From assembly GCA_905207905.1 (NCBI GenBank), contig CAJLNC010000002.1, positions 10,377-74,376 of the forward strand: 64,000 bases of DNA, in the 5' to 3' direction. The translations under genes and the position numbers were made by a program. Of the stretch, positions 13,882-23,539 are shown piece by piece. This DNA is from an uncultured Lachnospiraceae bacterium. Lineage in GTDB: Bacteria; Bacillota_A; Clostridia; Lachnospirales; Lachnospiraceae. Every line of letters begins with the position of its first letter. Within the stretch, counting starts at the first letter, position 1. The notes under the pieces were generated by a model. That model made no database searches. It was not told where the DNA came from and saw nothing but the letters and a program-made list of their open reading frames with translations.

Positions 13882-16800
13882 ATGTCTCAGAGAAAAGATA
13901 TCCACAAAGTACTGATTATCGGTTCCGGTCCTATTATCATTGGACAGGCGTGTGAATTTGACTATTCCGGAACCCAGGCCTGCAAAGCGCTTCGGAATCT
14001 GGGCTATGAAATCGTATTGGTGAATTCCAATCCGGCTACTATTATGACCGATCCGGAAATTGCGGATGTTACGTACATTGAACCTCTGAATGCAGAGAGA
14101 ATCGAGCAGATTATCGCAAAAGAAAGACCAGATGCTTTACTTCCAAATCTTGGGGGACAGTCCGGTCTTAATTTATGTTCGGAACTTGATAAAAAGGGAA
14201 TTCTGAAGAAATATAACGTGAAGGTCATCGGCGTTCAGGTAGATGCCATTGAGCGAGGGGAAGACCGGATCGAATTTAAAAAGACTATGGAGAGCCTGGG
14301 CATTGAGATGGCCAGAAGCGAGGTTGCGTATACGGTAGACGAGGCGGAAGCCATTGCAGATAAGCTGGGCTATCCGGTGGTGCTGCGCCCTGCCTATACC
14401 ATGGGCGGAACCGGCGGCGGCCTGGTGTACAATGTAGAAGAGCTGAGAAAAACCTGTGCCAGAGGCCTGCAGGCCAGCCTGGTAGGCCAGGTGCTGGTGG
14501 AGGAATCCATTCTTGGCTGGGAAGAGCTGGAGCTGGAGGTTGTCCGGGATTCTGAAAATAATATGATCACGGTCTGCTTTATTGAAAATATTGACCCTCT
14601 GGGCGTTCACACCGGAGATTCGTTTTGTTCCGCACCTATGCTCACTATTTCAGAGAAAGTGCAGAAGCGTCTTCAGGAAAAATCTTATAAGATCATGGAG
14701 GCTATTCAGGTTATTGGAGGAAGCAATGTGCAGTGGGCACATGATCCGGTTTCAGACCGAGATATTATCATTGAGATCAATCCCAGAACTTCCCGTTCTT
14801 CTGCATTGGCTTCCAAGGCCACCGGTTTCCCCATCGCCCTGGTTTCCGCAATGCTGGCTACCGGCCTGACCTTGAAAGAGATTCCCTGCGGAAAATATGG
14901 GACTCTGGATCAGTATGTGCCGGATGGAGATTATGTGGTGATTAAGTTTGCCCGCTGGGCTTTTGAAAAATTCAAAGGCGTGGAGGACAAGCTGGGAACC
15001 CAGATGCGGGCTGTGGGCGAAGTAATGAGCATTGGAAAAAATTATAAAGAAGCTTTCCAGAAGGCGATTCGCAGCCTGGAAACCGGAAGATACGGACTGG
15101 GCGGAGCCAAGGACTTTGGCAGCAAATCAAAAGAAAAGCTGCTTCGCATGCTGCTGACTCCCTCCAGTGAGCGTCATTTCATTATGTATGAAGCCCTGCG
15201 CAAAGGCGCAACCGTGGAGGAGATCCATGAGATCACCAAGGTAAAGCATTACTTTATTCAGCAGATGAAGGAGCTGGTGGAGGAAGAGGAGGCGCTGCTG
15301 GCCCACAAGGGACAGCTTCCCTCTGACGAAGCACTTAAGGCTGCTAAGAAAGACGGCTTCTCTGATAAATACTTAAGCCAGATACTGGAGATTCCGGAGG
15401 AGGAGATTCGAAACCGGAGAATTCAGATCGGAGTGGAAGAAAACTGGGAGGGCGTTCATGTAAGCGGAACCAAGGACAGTGCTTACTATTACTCCACTTA
15501 TAATGGAGAGGATAAGAATCCCATATCTGCGGACAAACCGAAGATCATGATTTTAGGAGGAGGCCCTAACCGGATTGGGCAGGGTATCGAGTTTGACTAT
15601 TGCTGCGTCCATGCCTCCCTGGCGTTGAAAAAACTGGGCTTTGAGACCATTATTGTAAACTGTAATCCGGAGACGGTTTCCACGGACTATGATACCTCAG
15701 ATAAACTGTACTTTGAGCCGCTGACTCTGGAGGATGTGCTGAGTATCTATAAGAAGGAGCAGCCCGTAGGAGTGATTGCTCAGTTTGGCGGTCAGACTCC
15801 TCTGAATCTGGCGGCTGATCTTGAGAAAAACGGTGTGAAAATTTTGGGAACTGCCCCCTCAGTGATTGATCTGGCGGAGGATCGGGATCTGTTTCGGGCC
15901 ATGATGGACAAACTGGAGATTCCCATGCCGGAATCCGGAATGGCTGTCAATGTGGAAGAGGCTCTGGAGATCGCAGAGAAGATCGGTTATCCGGTGATGG
16001 TTCGTCCTTCCTATGTGCTGGGCGGCCGCGGTATGGAAGTGGTTTATGATGCAGAGAGCATGGCCGGATATATGAAGGCGGCTGTGGGAGTGACTCCGGA
16101 TCGCCCGATTTTGATTGACCGCTTCCTGATGCATGCAACAGAGTGTGAGGCAGATGCGATCAGCGACGGTACCCATGCTTTTGTACCTGCGGTGATGGAG
16201 CATATTGAGCTGGCTGGAGTGCATTCCGGTGACTCTGCCTGCATCATTCCTTCTCGTCATCTGACAGAGGAGAATTTAAAGACCATCAAGGAGTATACCA
16301 AAAAGATTGCAGAAGAAATGCATGTAAAAGGTCTGATGAACATGCAGTATGCTATTGAGAATGGCAAGGTGTATGTGCTGGAGGCAAACCCGAGAGCATC
16401 CCGCACCGTGCCTCTGGTATCCAAAGTCTGCAACATCCGTATGGTGCCGCTGGCTATTGATATTGTGACCTCTGAGCTTACAGGGCGTCCTTCACCAGTA
16501 CCTGCACTGAAAGAGCAGGATATTCCGTATTACGGCGTAAAGGAATCAGTGTTCCCCTTCAATATGTTCCCGGAAGTAGATCCCATTCTTGGGCCGGAGA
16601 TGAGATCCACAGGAGAAGTGCTGGGACTGTCCCAGTTCTGGGGAGAGGCATTTTTCAAGGCACAGGAGGCCACTCAGACAAAAGTGCCTTTGGAAGGCAG
16701 AGTACTGATCACAGTAAATGACAAGGATAAGGCCGAGGTGGCAGAAGTGGCCAGAGAATTTGTGAATACCGGATTTAAGATCTATGCTTCCAGAGGTACC

Positions 16801-17112
16801 AAAAAAGTCCTTGAGCAGGCAGGCATTGAGGCAGAGCAGATCGACAAACTTCAGGAGGGCAGACCCAATATGCTGGATCTGATCACCAATGGCAAGCTGG
16901 ATCTGATCATCAATACGCCTATCGGCAAGGAAAGCGCCTGGGATGACAGCTATCTGAGAAAGGCAGCTATCAAGAAGAAGGTGCCTTACATCACCACCAT
17001 GGCTGCTGCCAGGGCGACTGTCAGTGGAATTAAGTCCATGAAGATGCAGGGCTGCGGAGAAGTGCGGTCTTTGCAGGAGCTTCATAAGATGATCAAAGAC
17101 AAAGAGCAGTAA
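13882..17112 (+). CDS. carB: Carbamoyl-phosphate synthase large subunit
   Basis: CarB joins ammonia, bicarbonate and two ATP into carbamoyl phosphate for arginine and pyrimidine synthesis. The 1,076-residue length is standard. Both homologous halves are seen: N-terminal KVLIIGSGPIIIGQACEFDYSGTQAC and the second-half copy KIMILGGGPNRIGQGIEFDYCCVHA. Each half has its ATP-grasp loop (AYTMGGTGGGL and SYVLGGRGMEVV). The C-terminal ~150 residues form the regulatory MGS-like domain. AACGGAGGAGC precedes ATG 13882. The small subunit carA is not adjacent and no other pyrimidine or arginine gene follows, so this copy stands alone behind a structured leader. Confidence 0.96.
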   Translation: MSQRKDIHKVLIIGSGPIIIGQACEFDYSGTQACKALRNLGYEIVLVNSNPATIMTDPEIADVTYIEPLNAERIEQIIAKERPDALLPNLGGQSGLNLCSELDKKGILKKYNVKVIGVQVDAIERGEDRIEFKKTMESLGIEMARSEVAYTVDEAEAIADKLGYPVVLRPAYTMGGTGGGLVYNVEELRKTCARGLQASLVGQVLVEESILGWEELELEVVRDSENNMITVCFIENIDPLGVHTGDSFCSAPMLTISEKVQKRLQEKSYKIMEAIQVIGGSNVQWAHDPVSDRDIIIEINPRTSRSSALASKATGFPIALVSAMLATGLTLKEIPCGKYGTLDQYVPDGDYVVIKFARWAFEKFKGVEDKLGTQMRAVGEVMSIGKNYKEAFQKAIRSLETGRYGLGGAKDFGSKSKEKLLRMLLTPSSERHFIMYEALRKGATVEEIHEITKVKHYFIQQMKELVEEEEALLAHKGQLPSDEALKAAKKDGFSDKYLSQILEIPEEEIRNRRIQIGVEENWEGVHVSGTKDSAYYYSTYNGEDKNPISADKPKIMILGGGPNRIGQGIEFDYCCVHASLALKKLGFETIIVNCNPETVSTDYDTSDKLYFEPLTLEDVLSIYKKEQPVGVIAQFGGQTPLNLAADLEKNGVKILGTAPSVIDLAEDRDLFRAMMDKLEIPMPESGMAVNVEEALEIAEKIGYPVMVRPSYVLGGRGMEVVYDAESMAGYMKAAVGVTPDRPILIDRFLMHATECEADAISDGTHAFVPAVMEHIELAGVHSGDSACIIPSRHLTEENLKTIKEYTKKIAEEMHVKGLMNMQYAIENGKVYVLEANPRASRTVPLVSKVCNIRMVPLAIDIVTSELTGRPSPVPALKEQDIPYYGVKESVFPFNMFPEVDPILGPEMRSTGEVLGLSQFWGEAFFKAQEATQTKVPLEGRVLITVNDKDKAEVAEVAREFVNTGFKIYASRGTKKVLEQAGIEAEQIDKLQEGRPNMLDLITNGKLDLIINTPIGKESAWDDSYLRKAAIKKKVPYITTMAAARATVSGIKSMKMQGCGEVRSLQELHKMIKDKEQ

Positions 17113-17427
17113 GATTTTGAGGCATCCCCAGTGGGATAAGACTGCTGGAATGGAGGCGCATCGAAAACAGAAGGGTGCGTCAGAACAAGAAGCGTGTGTG
17201 AGAGACAGAATATAAATTGACAGAAAGGCAGCGGCAGTGTTGTCTAAAAAAGAGGTTCCGGATTCCCTCAGTGTTCCATTCCTTCTTATCTGAAAAGTAC
17301 ACGGGAGTGTAGCTTTCGGAGATAGGAGAAAGTTCGGAGACAAAGGGAAGCCGGAACCTTTTGTTTTCAGGCGGTAAGGAGGCTGTAAAAGGGTCAGTCG
17401 GCAAGAAGCAGCCAGTCTGTAAAAAGG
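17113..17427. terminator. Spacer with large inverted repeat, probable bidirectional terminator
   Basis: GGTTCCGGATTCCC (17254-17267) and GGGAAGCCGGAACC (17345-17358) match at 13 of 14 bases around a 77-base loop. T-runs flank the stem on both strands (TTTTGTTTT after it; AAAAAAGA before it), fitting termination of carB and of the convergent lipid kinase. A 17-base direct repeat, CTGTAAAA(G/A)GGTCAGTC, begins near 17383 and 17417, the second copy running into the kinase stop. No gene is seen. Confidence 0.5.
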
Positions 17428-18345
17428 TCAGTCTACAATAAAACGGAGTTTTTCTTTCATTAAATCAAAAGATACCTTTTTGCAGTAGCCAAAGTGTTCA
17501 CCGTCTGCATGGACACAGGCATCTTCTTCGCATTGTACTACTGCACGTTTGCACCGATAAATATGGATGCCCTGAAAGCGGGTGTGCTTTCCGAAAAGGG
17601 CGGTGGGAAGGAGCAGGAGAATTTTCCATTTGGGTAATCCTTCCACAACGATGAAATCTAAATATTGATCCACAGGGCTGGCTTTCGGGCAGAACATAAA
17701 GCCGCCGCCTTCATATTTCATATTCATGGCAGTAGCAAAGTATACGTTCTCAAAGGTAAGGAGCTGATTGTCATCTAAAAGAACCCGCATGGAAGAAGGC
17801 TTTTGGGCAAATAAAAGCCGTAATCCCTGAAAAAGGTATACCAATTTTCCGGCACCCAGTTTATTTAGAAAATGTTTGGAGGAGGTGAGGTTTACCTGTT
17901 CACAGACGGCAGCATCATATCCGATGCCGGAGCTAATGGCAAAATATTTTTTGCTGTTTCCGGAAGAAGTGACGCCAATATTAATATTTCTGAATTTTTC
18001 CTGGGCCAGGATGACCTCCAGGGCCTCCACAGGCTTGGATGGAAGGTGCATCCCTCTGGCGAAATCATTGCCGGAGCCGGTAGGGATATAGCCAAGAGTC
18101 AGGCCTTCATAGGTGGTCAGGCCGCTTAAAAACTCATTGATGGTGCCGTCACCGCCTACAATGACTACCGTAGTGGGAGTCAGATTTGTGGAAAAATACT
18201 GGGCCAGGCCCCGGGCCTTATTGGGAGCGTCTAAAAGAAACACTTCATATTCAATGTTCTGTTCCAGCAGCAGTTTTTCTACCTTTTCCCAGATTTTTAT
18301 TCCCTTCCCGGAACGGGAGGTGGGGTTTACAATAAAATAGTACAT
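17428..18345 (-). CDS. Diacylglycerol kinase-family lipid kinase (YegS/DagK-like)
   Basis: This 305-residue cytoplasmic or membrane-associated kinase has the family motifs IVNPTSRSGKG at the N-terminus, VVIVGGDGTINEFLSG (~70-85) and GYIPTGSGNDFARG (~95-110). The C-terminal DACVHADGEHFG is the usual second-domain motif. Members phosphorylate diacylglycerol or related lipids. The start is placed at the ATG whose first base is 18345, four bases after GGAGG, rather than at an in-frame ATG at 18375 that lacks a ribosome site. It converges on carB and has no operon partner. Confidence 0.87.
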   Translation of the reverse strand: MYYFIVNPTSRSGKGIKIWEKVEKLLLEQNIEYEVFLLDAPNKARGLAQYFSTNLTPTTVVIVGGDGTINEFLSGLTTYEGLTLGYIPTGSGNDFARGMHLPSKPVEALEVILAQEKFRNINIGVTSSGNSKKYFAISSGIGYDAAVCEQVNLTSSKHFLNKLGAGKLVYLFQGLRLLFAQKPSSMRVLLDDNQLLTFENVYFATAMNMKYEGGGFMFCPKASPVDQYLDFIVVEGLPKWKILLLLPTALFGKHTRFQGIHIYRCKRAVVQCEEDACVHADGEHFGYCKKVSFDLMKEKLRFIVD

Positions 18346-18393
18346 AAAGCCTCCGAAAAGCGATCGTTTATCCATGTGTATATCCGTGTAGAT

Positions 18394-18524
18394 GCATGAG
18401 CAGTGTCATTCGGAAATGCGCTGCATTTCCTCATTCCCGGGCATTCGCCCTAGGAAGGCGTTCCCTGTCAGAGCCGTCTGCCAGCAGCCGTTCTGCCAGT
18501 TTCCGCCTTCGTACTGCTCATTGC
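18394..18524. repeat. Structured element with terminal inverted repeats
   Basis: ATGAGCAGT (18396-18404) and ACTGCTCAT (18513-18521) are perfect inverted ends about 126 bases apart. Inside are strong nested hairpins, for example GGAAATGC-GCT-GCATTTCC (18412-18430) and GGGCATTCGCCC. The element is much G+C-richer than the AT-rich sequence just after it. It contains no gene and looks like a small dispersed repeat or a structured RNA between the lipid kinase and glnS. Confidence 0.5.
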
Positions 18525-18566
18525 TTTCAGGTACATTGTATCATATTTTTATTCTTGTTCACAATG

Positions 18567-18595
18567 TTGTATTTTTGGAATTTTTATGATATTAT
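18567..18595 (+). promoter_or_regulatory. Promoter of glnS
   Basis: TTGTAT (18567-18572) and TATTAT (18590-18595) are 17 bases apart in AT-rich sequence, 57 bases before the glnS start. Confidence 0.5.
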
Positions 18596-18652
18596 GGGAG
18601 AGCCTGAAAAATTATAGTAAGAGTTATGAAAGTATGCCTAAGGAGGGCAAAT

Positions 18653-20317
18653 ATGGAAACAGTTGGAAAGAATTTTATTGAACAGATTATTGAGAAGGAC
18701 TTAGCGGAGGGAACCTGTAAAGAGGTGTGTACCCGTTTCCCGCCGGAGCCCAATGGGTATCTCCATATCGGACATGCCAAGTCCATTCTTTTAAACTATG
18801 GTTTAGCTCAGGAATACCATGGAAAATTCAATATGCGTTTTGACGATACTAATCCCACCAAGGAGAAGACAGAGTTCGTAGAGTCCATCCTGGAGGATAT
18901 TAAATGGCTGGGAGCAGATTGGGAGGATCGTCTGTTTTTTGCCTCCAATTATTTTGACCAGATGTATGAGGCAGCGGTGAAGCTGATCAAGAAGGGGAAG
19001 GCTTTTGTCTGCGATCTGTCTGCGGATGAGATCCGGTCTTACCGGGGGACTCTGACAGAGCCTGGGAAGAACAGCCCTTACCGGGATCGGAGCGTTGAGG
19101 AAAATCTGGAACTGTTTGAAAATATGAAAAACGGTATGTATCCGGATGGATCCAAGGTGCTTAGAGCAAAGATTGATATGGCTTCCCCTAATATTAACAT
19201 GAGAGACCCGGTGATCTACCGTGTGGCCCGTATGTCCCATCACAATACCGGGGACAAGTGGTGCATTTATCCTATGTATGACTTTGCCCATCCCATTGAA
19301 GATGCCATTGAGGGCGTGACCCATTCCATCTGTACGTTGGAGTTTGAGGATCACAGACCTTTATATGATTGGGTGGTTCGGGAACTGGAATATCCTCATC
19401 CCCCCAAGCAGATCGAGTTTGCCAAGCTATATCTGACCAATGTGGTGACGGGTAAGCGCTATATTAAGAAGCTGGTAGAGGAAGGCATTGTAGACGGCTG
19501 GGACGATCCCAGACTGGTATCCATTGCAGCATTGCGCCGCAGAGGCTTTACCCCTGAGTCCATCAAGCTGTTTGTGGATCTGTGCGGTGTCAGCAAGAGC
19601 AACAGCTCTGTGGATTATGCGATGCTGGAATACTGTATCCGGGAGGATTTGAAGATGAAGCGTCCCAGAATGATGGCAGTATTGGATCCGGTGAAACTGA
19701 TCATAGACAATTATCCGGAAGATCAGATGGAAGAGTTGGATGTGGAGAACAATCTGGAGAATCCGGAGCTGGGTACCAGGAAGGTTCCCTTTGGCAGAGA
19801 GCTTTATATTAACAGGGAGGACTTTATGGAGAATCCTCCTAAGAAATATTTCCGTCTGTTCCCGGGAAATGAAGTGCGTCTGATGGGCGCCTACTTTGTG
19901 AAATGTACCGGGTTTGAGAAGGATGAAGAAGGTAATGTGACAGAGATTCACTGTACCTACGATCCGGAAACCAAGTGCGGAAGCGGCTTTACCGGACGGA
20001 AAGTGAAGGGCACCATTCACTGGGTGGCAGCCAAGACGGCTTTCCAGGCAGAGGTGCGTCTCTATGAGAATATTATTGATGAGGAGAAAGGCGTTTACAA
20101 TGAGGACGGTTCTCTGAACCTGAATCCCAATTCTCTGACTGTATTGAAGAACTGTTATCTGGAACCGGCTTTAAAAGAAGCAAAGGCATACGATAGCTTC
20201 CAGTTTGTCCGCACTGGATTTTTCTGTGCAGACTCCAGGGATTCTAAGCCTGGCGCACCGGTATTTAACCGGATCGTATCTTTGAAGAGTTCTTTTAAGC
20301 TGCCCAAAGCGGAGTAA
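18653..20317 (+). CDS. glnS: Glutamine--tRNA ligase
   Basis: This 554-residue class I synthetase charges tRNA-Gln with glutamine. It shows [21 protein letters not shown] with the HIGH motif, [44 protein letters not shown], and a KMSKS-equivalent VSKSN (~325). The C-terminal ~220 residues form the anticodon-binding beta barrels. [32 protein letters not shown] favours GlnRS over GluRS. Many Firmicutes use the GatCAB route, so a GlnRS implies acquisition in this lineage; it is common in some Clostridia. ATG 18653 follows AAGGAGG; an upstream in-frame start would bury that site. Confidence 0.94.
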   Translation: METVGKNFIEQIIEKDLAEGTCKEVCTRFPPEPNGYLHIGHAKSILLNYGLAQEYHGKFNMRFDDTNPTKEKTEFVESILEDIKWLGADWEDRLFFASNYFDQMYEAAVKLIKKGKAFVCDLSADEIRSYRGTLTEPGKNSPYRDRSVEENLELFENMKNGMYPDGSKVLRAKIDMASPNINMRDPVIYRVARMSHHNTGDKWCIYPMYDFAHPIEDAIEGVTHSICTLEFEDHRPLYDWVVRELEYPHPPKQIEFAKLYLTNVVTGKRYIKKLVEEGIVDGWDDPRLVSIAALRRRGFTPESIKLFVDLCGVSKSNSSVDYAMLEYCIREDLKMKRPRMMAVLDPVKLIIDNYPEDQMEELDVENNLENPELGTRKVPFGRELYINREDFMENPPKKYFRLFPGNEVRLMGAYFVKCTGFEKDEEGNVTEIHCTYDPETKCGSGFTGRKVKGTIHWVAAKTAFQAEVRLYENIIDEEKGVYNEDGSLNLNPNSLTVLKNCYLEPALKEAKAYDSFQFVRTGFFCADSRDSKPGAPVFNRIVSLKSSFKLPKAE

Positions 20318-20335
20318 AAGAACGGGAGAAATAAA

Positions 20336-20917
20336 ATGCCTCAGAAATTTTTCCAGGGAATCACAGACTTTATTTTTGTAGAGCATACGCCCAAAAAGGC
20401 GGATATTATATTTATCCCAGGAGGAAATTACCCGGAGGCGGCAGAACATGCCGCCTCTTTGTATCATCAGGGGCTGGCTCCCTTGCTTCTCCCCTCCGGA
20501 AGATACAGCGTCATGCAGGGCTATTTTCCCGGTGCGTATGACACAGAGTGGGAATATCTGCAGCAGGTATTGCTTCGATGCGGTGTCCCAAAAGATGCGA
20601 TTTTAAAGGAAGATCAGGCCACTTTTACCTATGAAAATGCCATAAAATCCAGAAATGTGACAGATACTATGGGTATTCAGGTGAAGCGGGCCATTCTTTC
20701 CTGTAAATCTTTTCATGCCAGGAGAGCTCTGATGTATTACCAGGAGCAGTTCCCGGATACAGAATTTTTCGTAAGCCCCACAGTAGTGCAGGATATTCGG
20801 AGGGATAACTGGTTTATGGATCCGGAGAAGATCACCCTGGTGCTGGGAGAGGTGGAGCGGTGCGGAGCCCAGTTTCATGAGATTATGAAAACTTATGCGG
20901 AGGAACATCATGATTAA
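20336..20917 (+). CDS. YdcF family (DUF218) protein
   Basis: This 193-residue protein fits the YdcF/DUF218 fold: ADIIFIPGGNYPEAAEHAASLYHQG, then a bridging segment DQATFTYENAIKSRNV (usually ..S.sT.EN....) and VKRAILSCKSFHARRALMYYQEQFP. Family members include SanA and YdcF and often bind nucleotide-like ligands; the reaction is not established. There is no membrane anchor, so it is cytoplasmic. It lies 18 bases after glnS and its last codons overlap the start of the HAD gene, so all three are probably one transcript. Confidence 0.82.
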   Translation: MPQKFFQGITDFIFVEHTPKKADIIFIPGGNYPEAAEHAASLYHQGLAPLLLPSGRYSVMQGYFPGAYDTEWEYLQQVLLRCGVPKDAILKEDQATFTYENAIKSRNVTDTMGIQVKRAILSCKSFHARRALMYYQEQFPDTEFFVSPTVVQDIRRDNWFMDPEKITLVLGEVERCGAQFHEIMKTYAEEHHD

Positions 20918-21701
20918 GTTGATTGCGTCGGATGTGGACGGAACACTTTTGGAGGAAGGAACCCCTAATTTGAATCTGGAGCTGTTTCAGGTGATTTTGA
21001 AACTAAAGGAGAAAGGGGTTATTTTTGCAGCAGCCAGCGGACGTCAGTATGAGAGTATCCGGGAAGTGTTTGCCCCTGTGGAAAACGAGATGATTTTTAT
21101 TGCAGACAACGGTGCCTATGTGGTATGCCGGGGGCGTGAGATGGAGAGCTTCTTTTTTGACCGCTCTGTGCTGGAGGAGACGGTTGCATATGTGCGTAAG
21201 ATGAAGGGATTTCTGCTGGTGGAGTCTCCACAGGTGGGGTATACAGACAGTCAGGATGAAGCGTTTATCACCATGCTTCGGGAGGGCTACAATATGAAAA
21301 TCCAGCAGGTGGAGGATGTGCTGAAGCTGGACATTCCCGTGGTAAAAGTGGCTGTGTACTGCCAGGAGGATGCCCAGAGTATGGCGCTTCCTGCAGGAAA
21401 GCATTTTCAGGGGAAGCTCAACGTGATGGCTTCCGGCGCTCACTGGGTGGACTTTGTACGGCCGGATGTGGACAAAGGGAATGCCCTTGGCCGTGTTCAG
21501 AAGCTGATGAAGATTTTGCCGGAGGAGACCATGGCCTTTGGGGATAATATCAATGACATTGGAATGCTCACCCGGGCAGGTGAGAGCTACGCGGTGGAAA
21601 ACGCCAGAGAAGAAGTGAAGCAGGCGGCGAAGCATATCGCAGGGCGGGGAGCAGAGGACGGTGTGCTCAAGGTATTAAAAAGACTGCTGGAACAGCAGTG
21701 A
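20910..21701 (+). CDS. Cof-type HAD-IIB family hydrolase
   Basis: This 263-residue sugar-phosphatase-like HAD enzyme has motif I DVDGTLL (Asp8, Asp10), motif II AASGR, motif III Lys in VDKGNALGR and motif IV FGDNINDIGML. The cap of type IIB lies between ~85 and ~185. Cof-type enzymes hydrolyse sugar phosphates, FMN or similar phosphoesters; the substrate cannot be read from the sequence. ATG 20910 follows CGGAGGAACATC; an upstream in-frame codon is less likely. It overlaps the YdcF stop by eight bases. Confidence 0.88.
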   Translation: MIKLIASDVDGTLLEEGTPNLNLELFQVILKLKEKGVIFAAASGRQYESIREVFAPVENEMIFIADNGAYVVCRGREMESFFFDRSVLEETVAYVRKMKGFLLVESPQVGYTDSQDEAFITMLREGYNMKIQQVEDVLKLDIPVVKVAVYCQEDAQSMALPAGKHFQGKLNVMASGAHWVDFVRPDVDKGNALGRVQKLMKILPEETMAFGDNINDIGMLTRAGESYAVENAREEVKQAAKHIAGRGAEDGVLKVLKRLLEQQ

Positions 21702-21871
21702 TCTGTGATGGAAGAAGAAATGGACAGATGGAAGGGAAAGGCCGGATGCGAGCAACAAAAATGCAGGAAGCAGCAAAGGCAGGAGAAGGTACAGCAATCT
21801 TAGAAACAGCAGTGACAGAAGATGAGCAGCAGAAACCTGCACGGCAGGAAGGGACAAAGGAGGAGCAGAGG

Positions 21872-22126
21872 ATGTACGATCAGTTGTGTCTGGAAACATT
21901 TTTGAAGGAGCAGGGACGCCTTTTTGATGAGCCGGTGGCCGATACCCTGGAGGAGGCGGAGGAGTTCCTGGAAGAGTGCATGGCAGTGGTGTTAAAGAAT
22001 CTAAAAGAAGTGCGGAAGTATTTTGAGGAAAACATGGATGCAGCAGGTATGAGCGATCAAGAGCTTTCGGAAGCCTGCGAGGTATTTTCCCTGCCGGATG
22101 GAAGATTTCTGGTGGTGGAAGGATAA
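21872..22126 (+). CDS. Small acidic conserved protein of unknown function
   Basis: This 84-residue acidic protein starts at ATG 21872 after AAAGGAGG. A longer frame beginning at 21698 exists, but its extra N-terminus is low-complexity and the ribosome site sits inside it. The sequence MYDQLCLETFLKEQGRLFDEPVADTLEEAEEFLEECMAVVLKNLKEV...LPDGRFLVVEG resembles a short family seen in other Lachnospiraceae; I do not know its function. It probably ends the glnS transcript, since a strong terminator follows. Confidence 0.7.
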   Translation: MYDQLCLETFLKEQGRLFDEPVADTLEEAEEFLEECMAVVLKNLKEVRKYFEENMDAAGMSDQELSEACEVFSLPDGRFLVVEG

Positions 22127-22142
22127 TAGAAAAGCAGAAGAG

Positions 22143-22189
22143 AAAAAGACAGGTGAAACTCCTTTGGAGAGGAGGGGCCTGTCTTTTTT
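22143..22189 (+). terminator. Rho-independent terminator
   Basis: AAAAAGACAGG (22143-22153) pairs with CCTGTCTTTTTT (22178-22189). It ends the glnS cluster and, read from the other strand, also has a T-run for the convergent membrane-protein gene. Confidence 0.8.
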
Positions 22190-22194
22190 GTATA

Positions 22195-22884
22195 TTACTT
22201 ATGCTCCGTTTTATCACTGCTTTTTTCTAACAGAAACCATAATCCAATGAAAAATACCACAAATACGATCATACTTAGCATCGTAAAAGTTTTACTGTAT
22301 TGCATGATATTTTCTATTCCCATTAAAGTATTTAAATTGATAGTTCCGCTTTCCGCTAAAGCCTCCACATCTGTGTATTGGGGTAAGGTCTGATACTTGG
22401 CATTGAGAGAAAAGAAAGTGATCGTATAACCCACGATTAAGCAGCCCAAAATAATTGCAGCTTTGTTTAAGGATTTCACCCATGTAAATCTCTTTTTTTG
22501 CAGACCCATAAATAAAAATAGCATCAACAGACTTCCAAAAAGCAATATTACGATTTCCATTGCAAAAGTTAAAAGTATTTGATTATTTGTTTTCTCAACG
22601 AGCAGCAGGATAAGGGAATCGATTCCTGTTTTCAGACAGGAAGCAATTATTCCAAAAAGAAACCCGCCACAGCAGATTCTGATAAGAGGGTCACTTCCAT
22701 TGCATTTGATTTTACTGGCAACATACAGAGAGGCGGCATAAAGTACCCACAGTGTAAAAGACATTACAAAATACAAGTCAAAATGTTTCAAAGACATATA
22801 AGGTGTTCCTACGAGCCATTTTGAAAGCACTCCGAATAAAATTGTTGATATAGTTACGATTGTTAAACGTTTACGATATACCAT
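22195..22884 (-). CDS. Unknown polytopic membrane protein
   Basis: This 229-residue protein has about six hydrophobic spans: ~8-25, ~38-56, ~72-92, ~104-126, ~141-160 and ~203-222. There is a long extracytoplasmic or cytoplasmic loop before the last span (~160-195). No family is recognised. GGAGG lies ten bases before its start. Codon use and spacers are noticeably more AT-rich than in the neighbours, as in the next gene, which suggests recent acquisition of both. The C-terminus is charged (LEKSSDKTEHK). Its stop abuts the terminator of the glnS cluster. Confidence 0.7.
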   Translation of the reverse strand: MVYRKRLTIVTISTILFGVLSKWLVGTPYMSLKHFDLYFVMSFTLWVLYAASLYVASKIKCNGSDPLIRICCGGFLFGIIASCLKTGIDSLILLLVEKTNNQILLTFAMEIVILLFGSLLMLFLFMGLQKKRFTWVKSLNKAAIILGCLIVGYTITFFSLNAKYQTLPQYTDVEALAESGTINLNTLMGIENIMQYSKTFTMLSMIVFVVFFIGLWFLLEKSSDKTEHK

Positions 22885-22915
22885 TTACAAAACCTCCTTT
22901 ACTTGTTTTTGGATA

Positions 22916-23428
22916 CTATGCGCATGCATCTTTGCTACAAGATACTTCAACCCAGTATACTACATAGGAACATAAAAACAAGGTGATAGATGTAAAGAGT
23001 AAAGGATTAAAAAATGCAACAAATTTTTCTGTGGTAACAAAACACGAATATGCCCCTTGCGATTTCGGAAGCAAAACACGGATGATATAACTCTGCGATA
23101 GGTATGCAAAGATGGCCGGAATAATAAAACCAATGAACAGAGCCACAATAATATTCAGTATTCCTAAAGCTGTTGGTTTAACTGATACAGAAGATAGTTT
23201 CTTTTTCGTCAGGAAGTAACATAGAAAAAATAGAATTCCAGTTAACGCCAGTTCTCCAATCTGATAAAAATTTTGAACAGCTTCCTCTAATAGAATATCG
23301 CCAAATACAAACGATAAAAAGAATTTTGGAAGTAAGCAAATCAGTGAAGTTAGAATGGCGTAAATTCCCCAGAGCACTGCAGAAATAGTTAGCATATTCT
23401 TTACAATTTTTTGCTTTTTCTTATTCAT
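22916..23428 (-). CDS. Unknown membrane protein, four spans
   Basis: This 170-residue protein has four predicted membrane spans (~14-35, ~54-70, ~86-112, ~140-158) and a basic N-terminus (MNKKKQKIVKN). I recognise no family. It lies 31 bases upstream of the other membrane protein on the same strand and shares its AT-rich codon use, so the two probably form one small operon. The C-terminus carries Cys residues (EVSCSKDACA). AAGGGG lies about 11 bases before the start. Function unknown. Confidence 0.65.
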   Translation of the reverse strand: MNKKKQKIVKNMLTISAVLWGIYAILTSLICLLPKFFLSFVFGDILLEEAVQNFYQIGELALTGILFFLCYFLTKKKLSSVSVKPTALGILNIIVALFIGFIIPAIFAYLSQSYIIRVLLPKSQGAYSCFVTTEKFVAFFNPLLFTSITLFLCSYVVYWVEVSCSKDACA

Positions 23429-23539
23429 AAAATAATACCCCTTGGAGATACTTTATAATCTGTACTGATATAAGATGGATGCCATAGGATAATCCTGTAT
23501 ATTTGCCATAATAAAAATCAAGATCGTTCTGCTTTTTCT

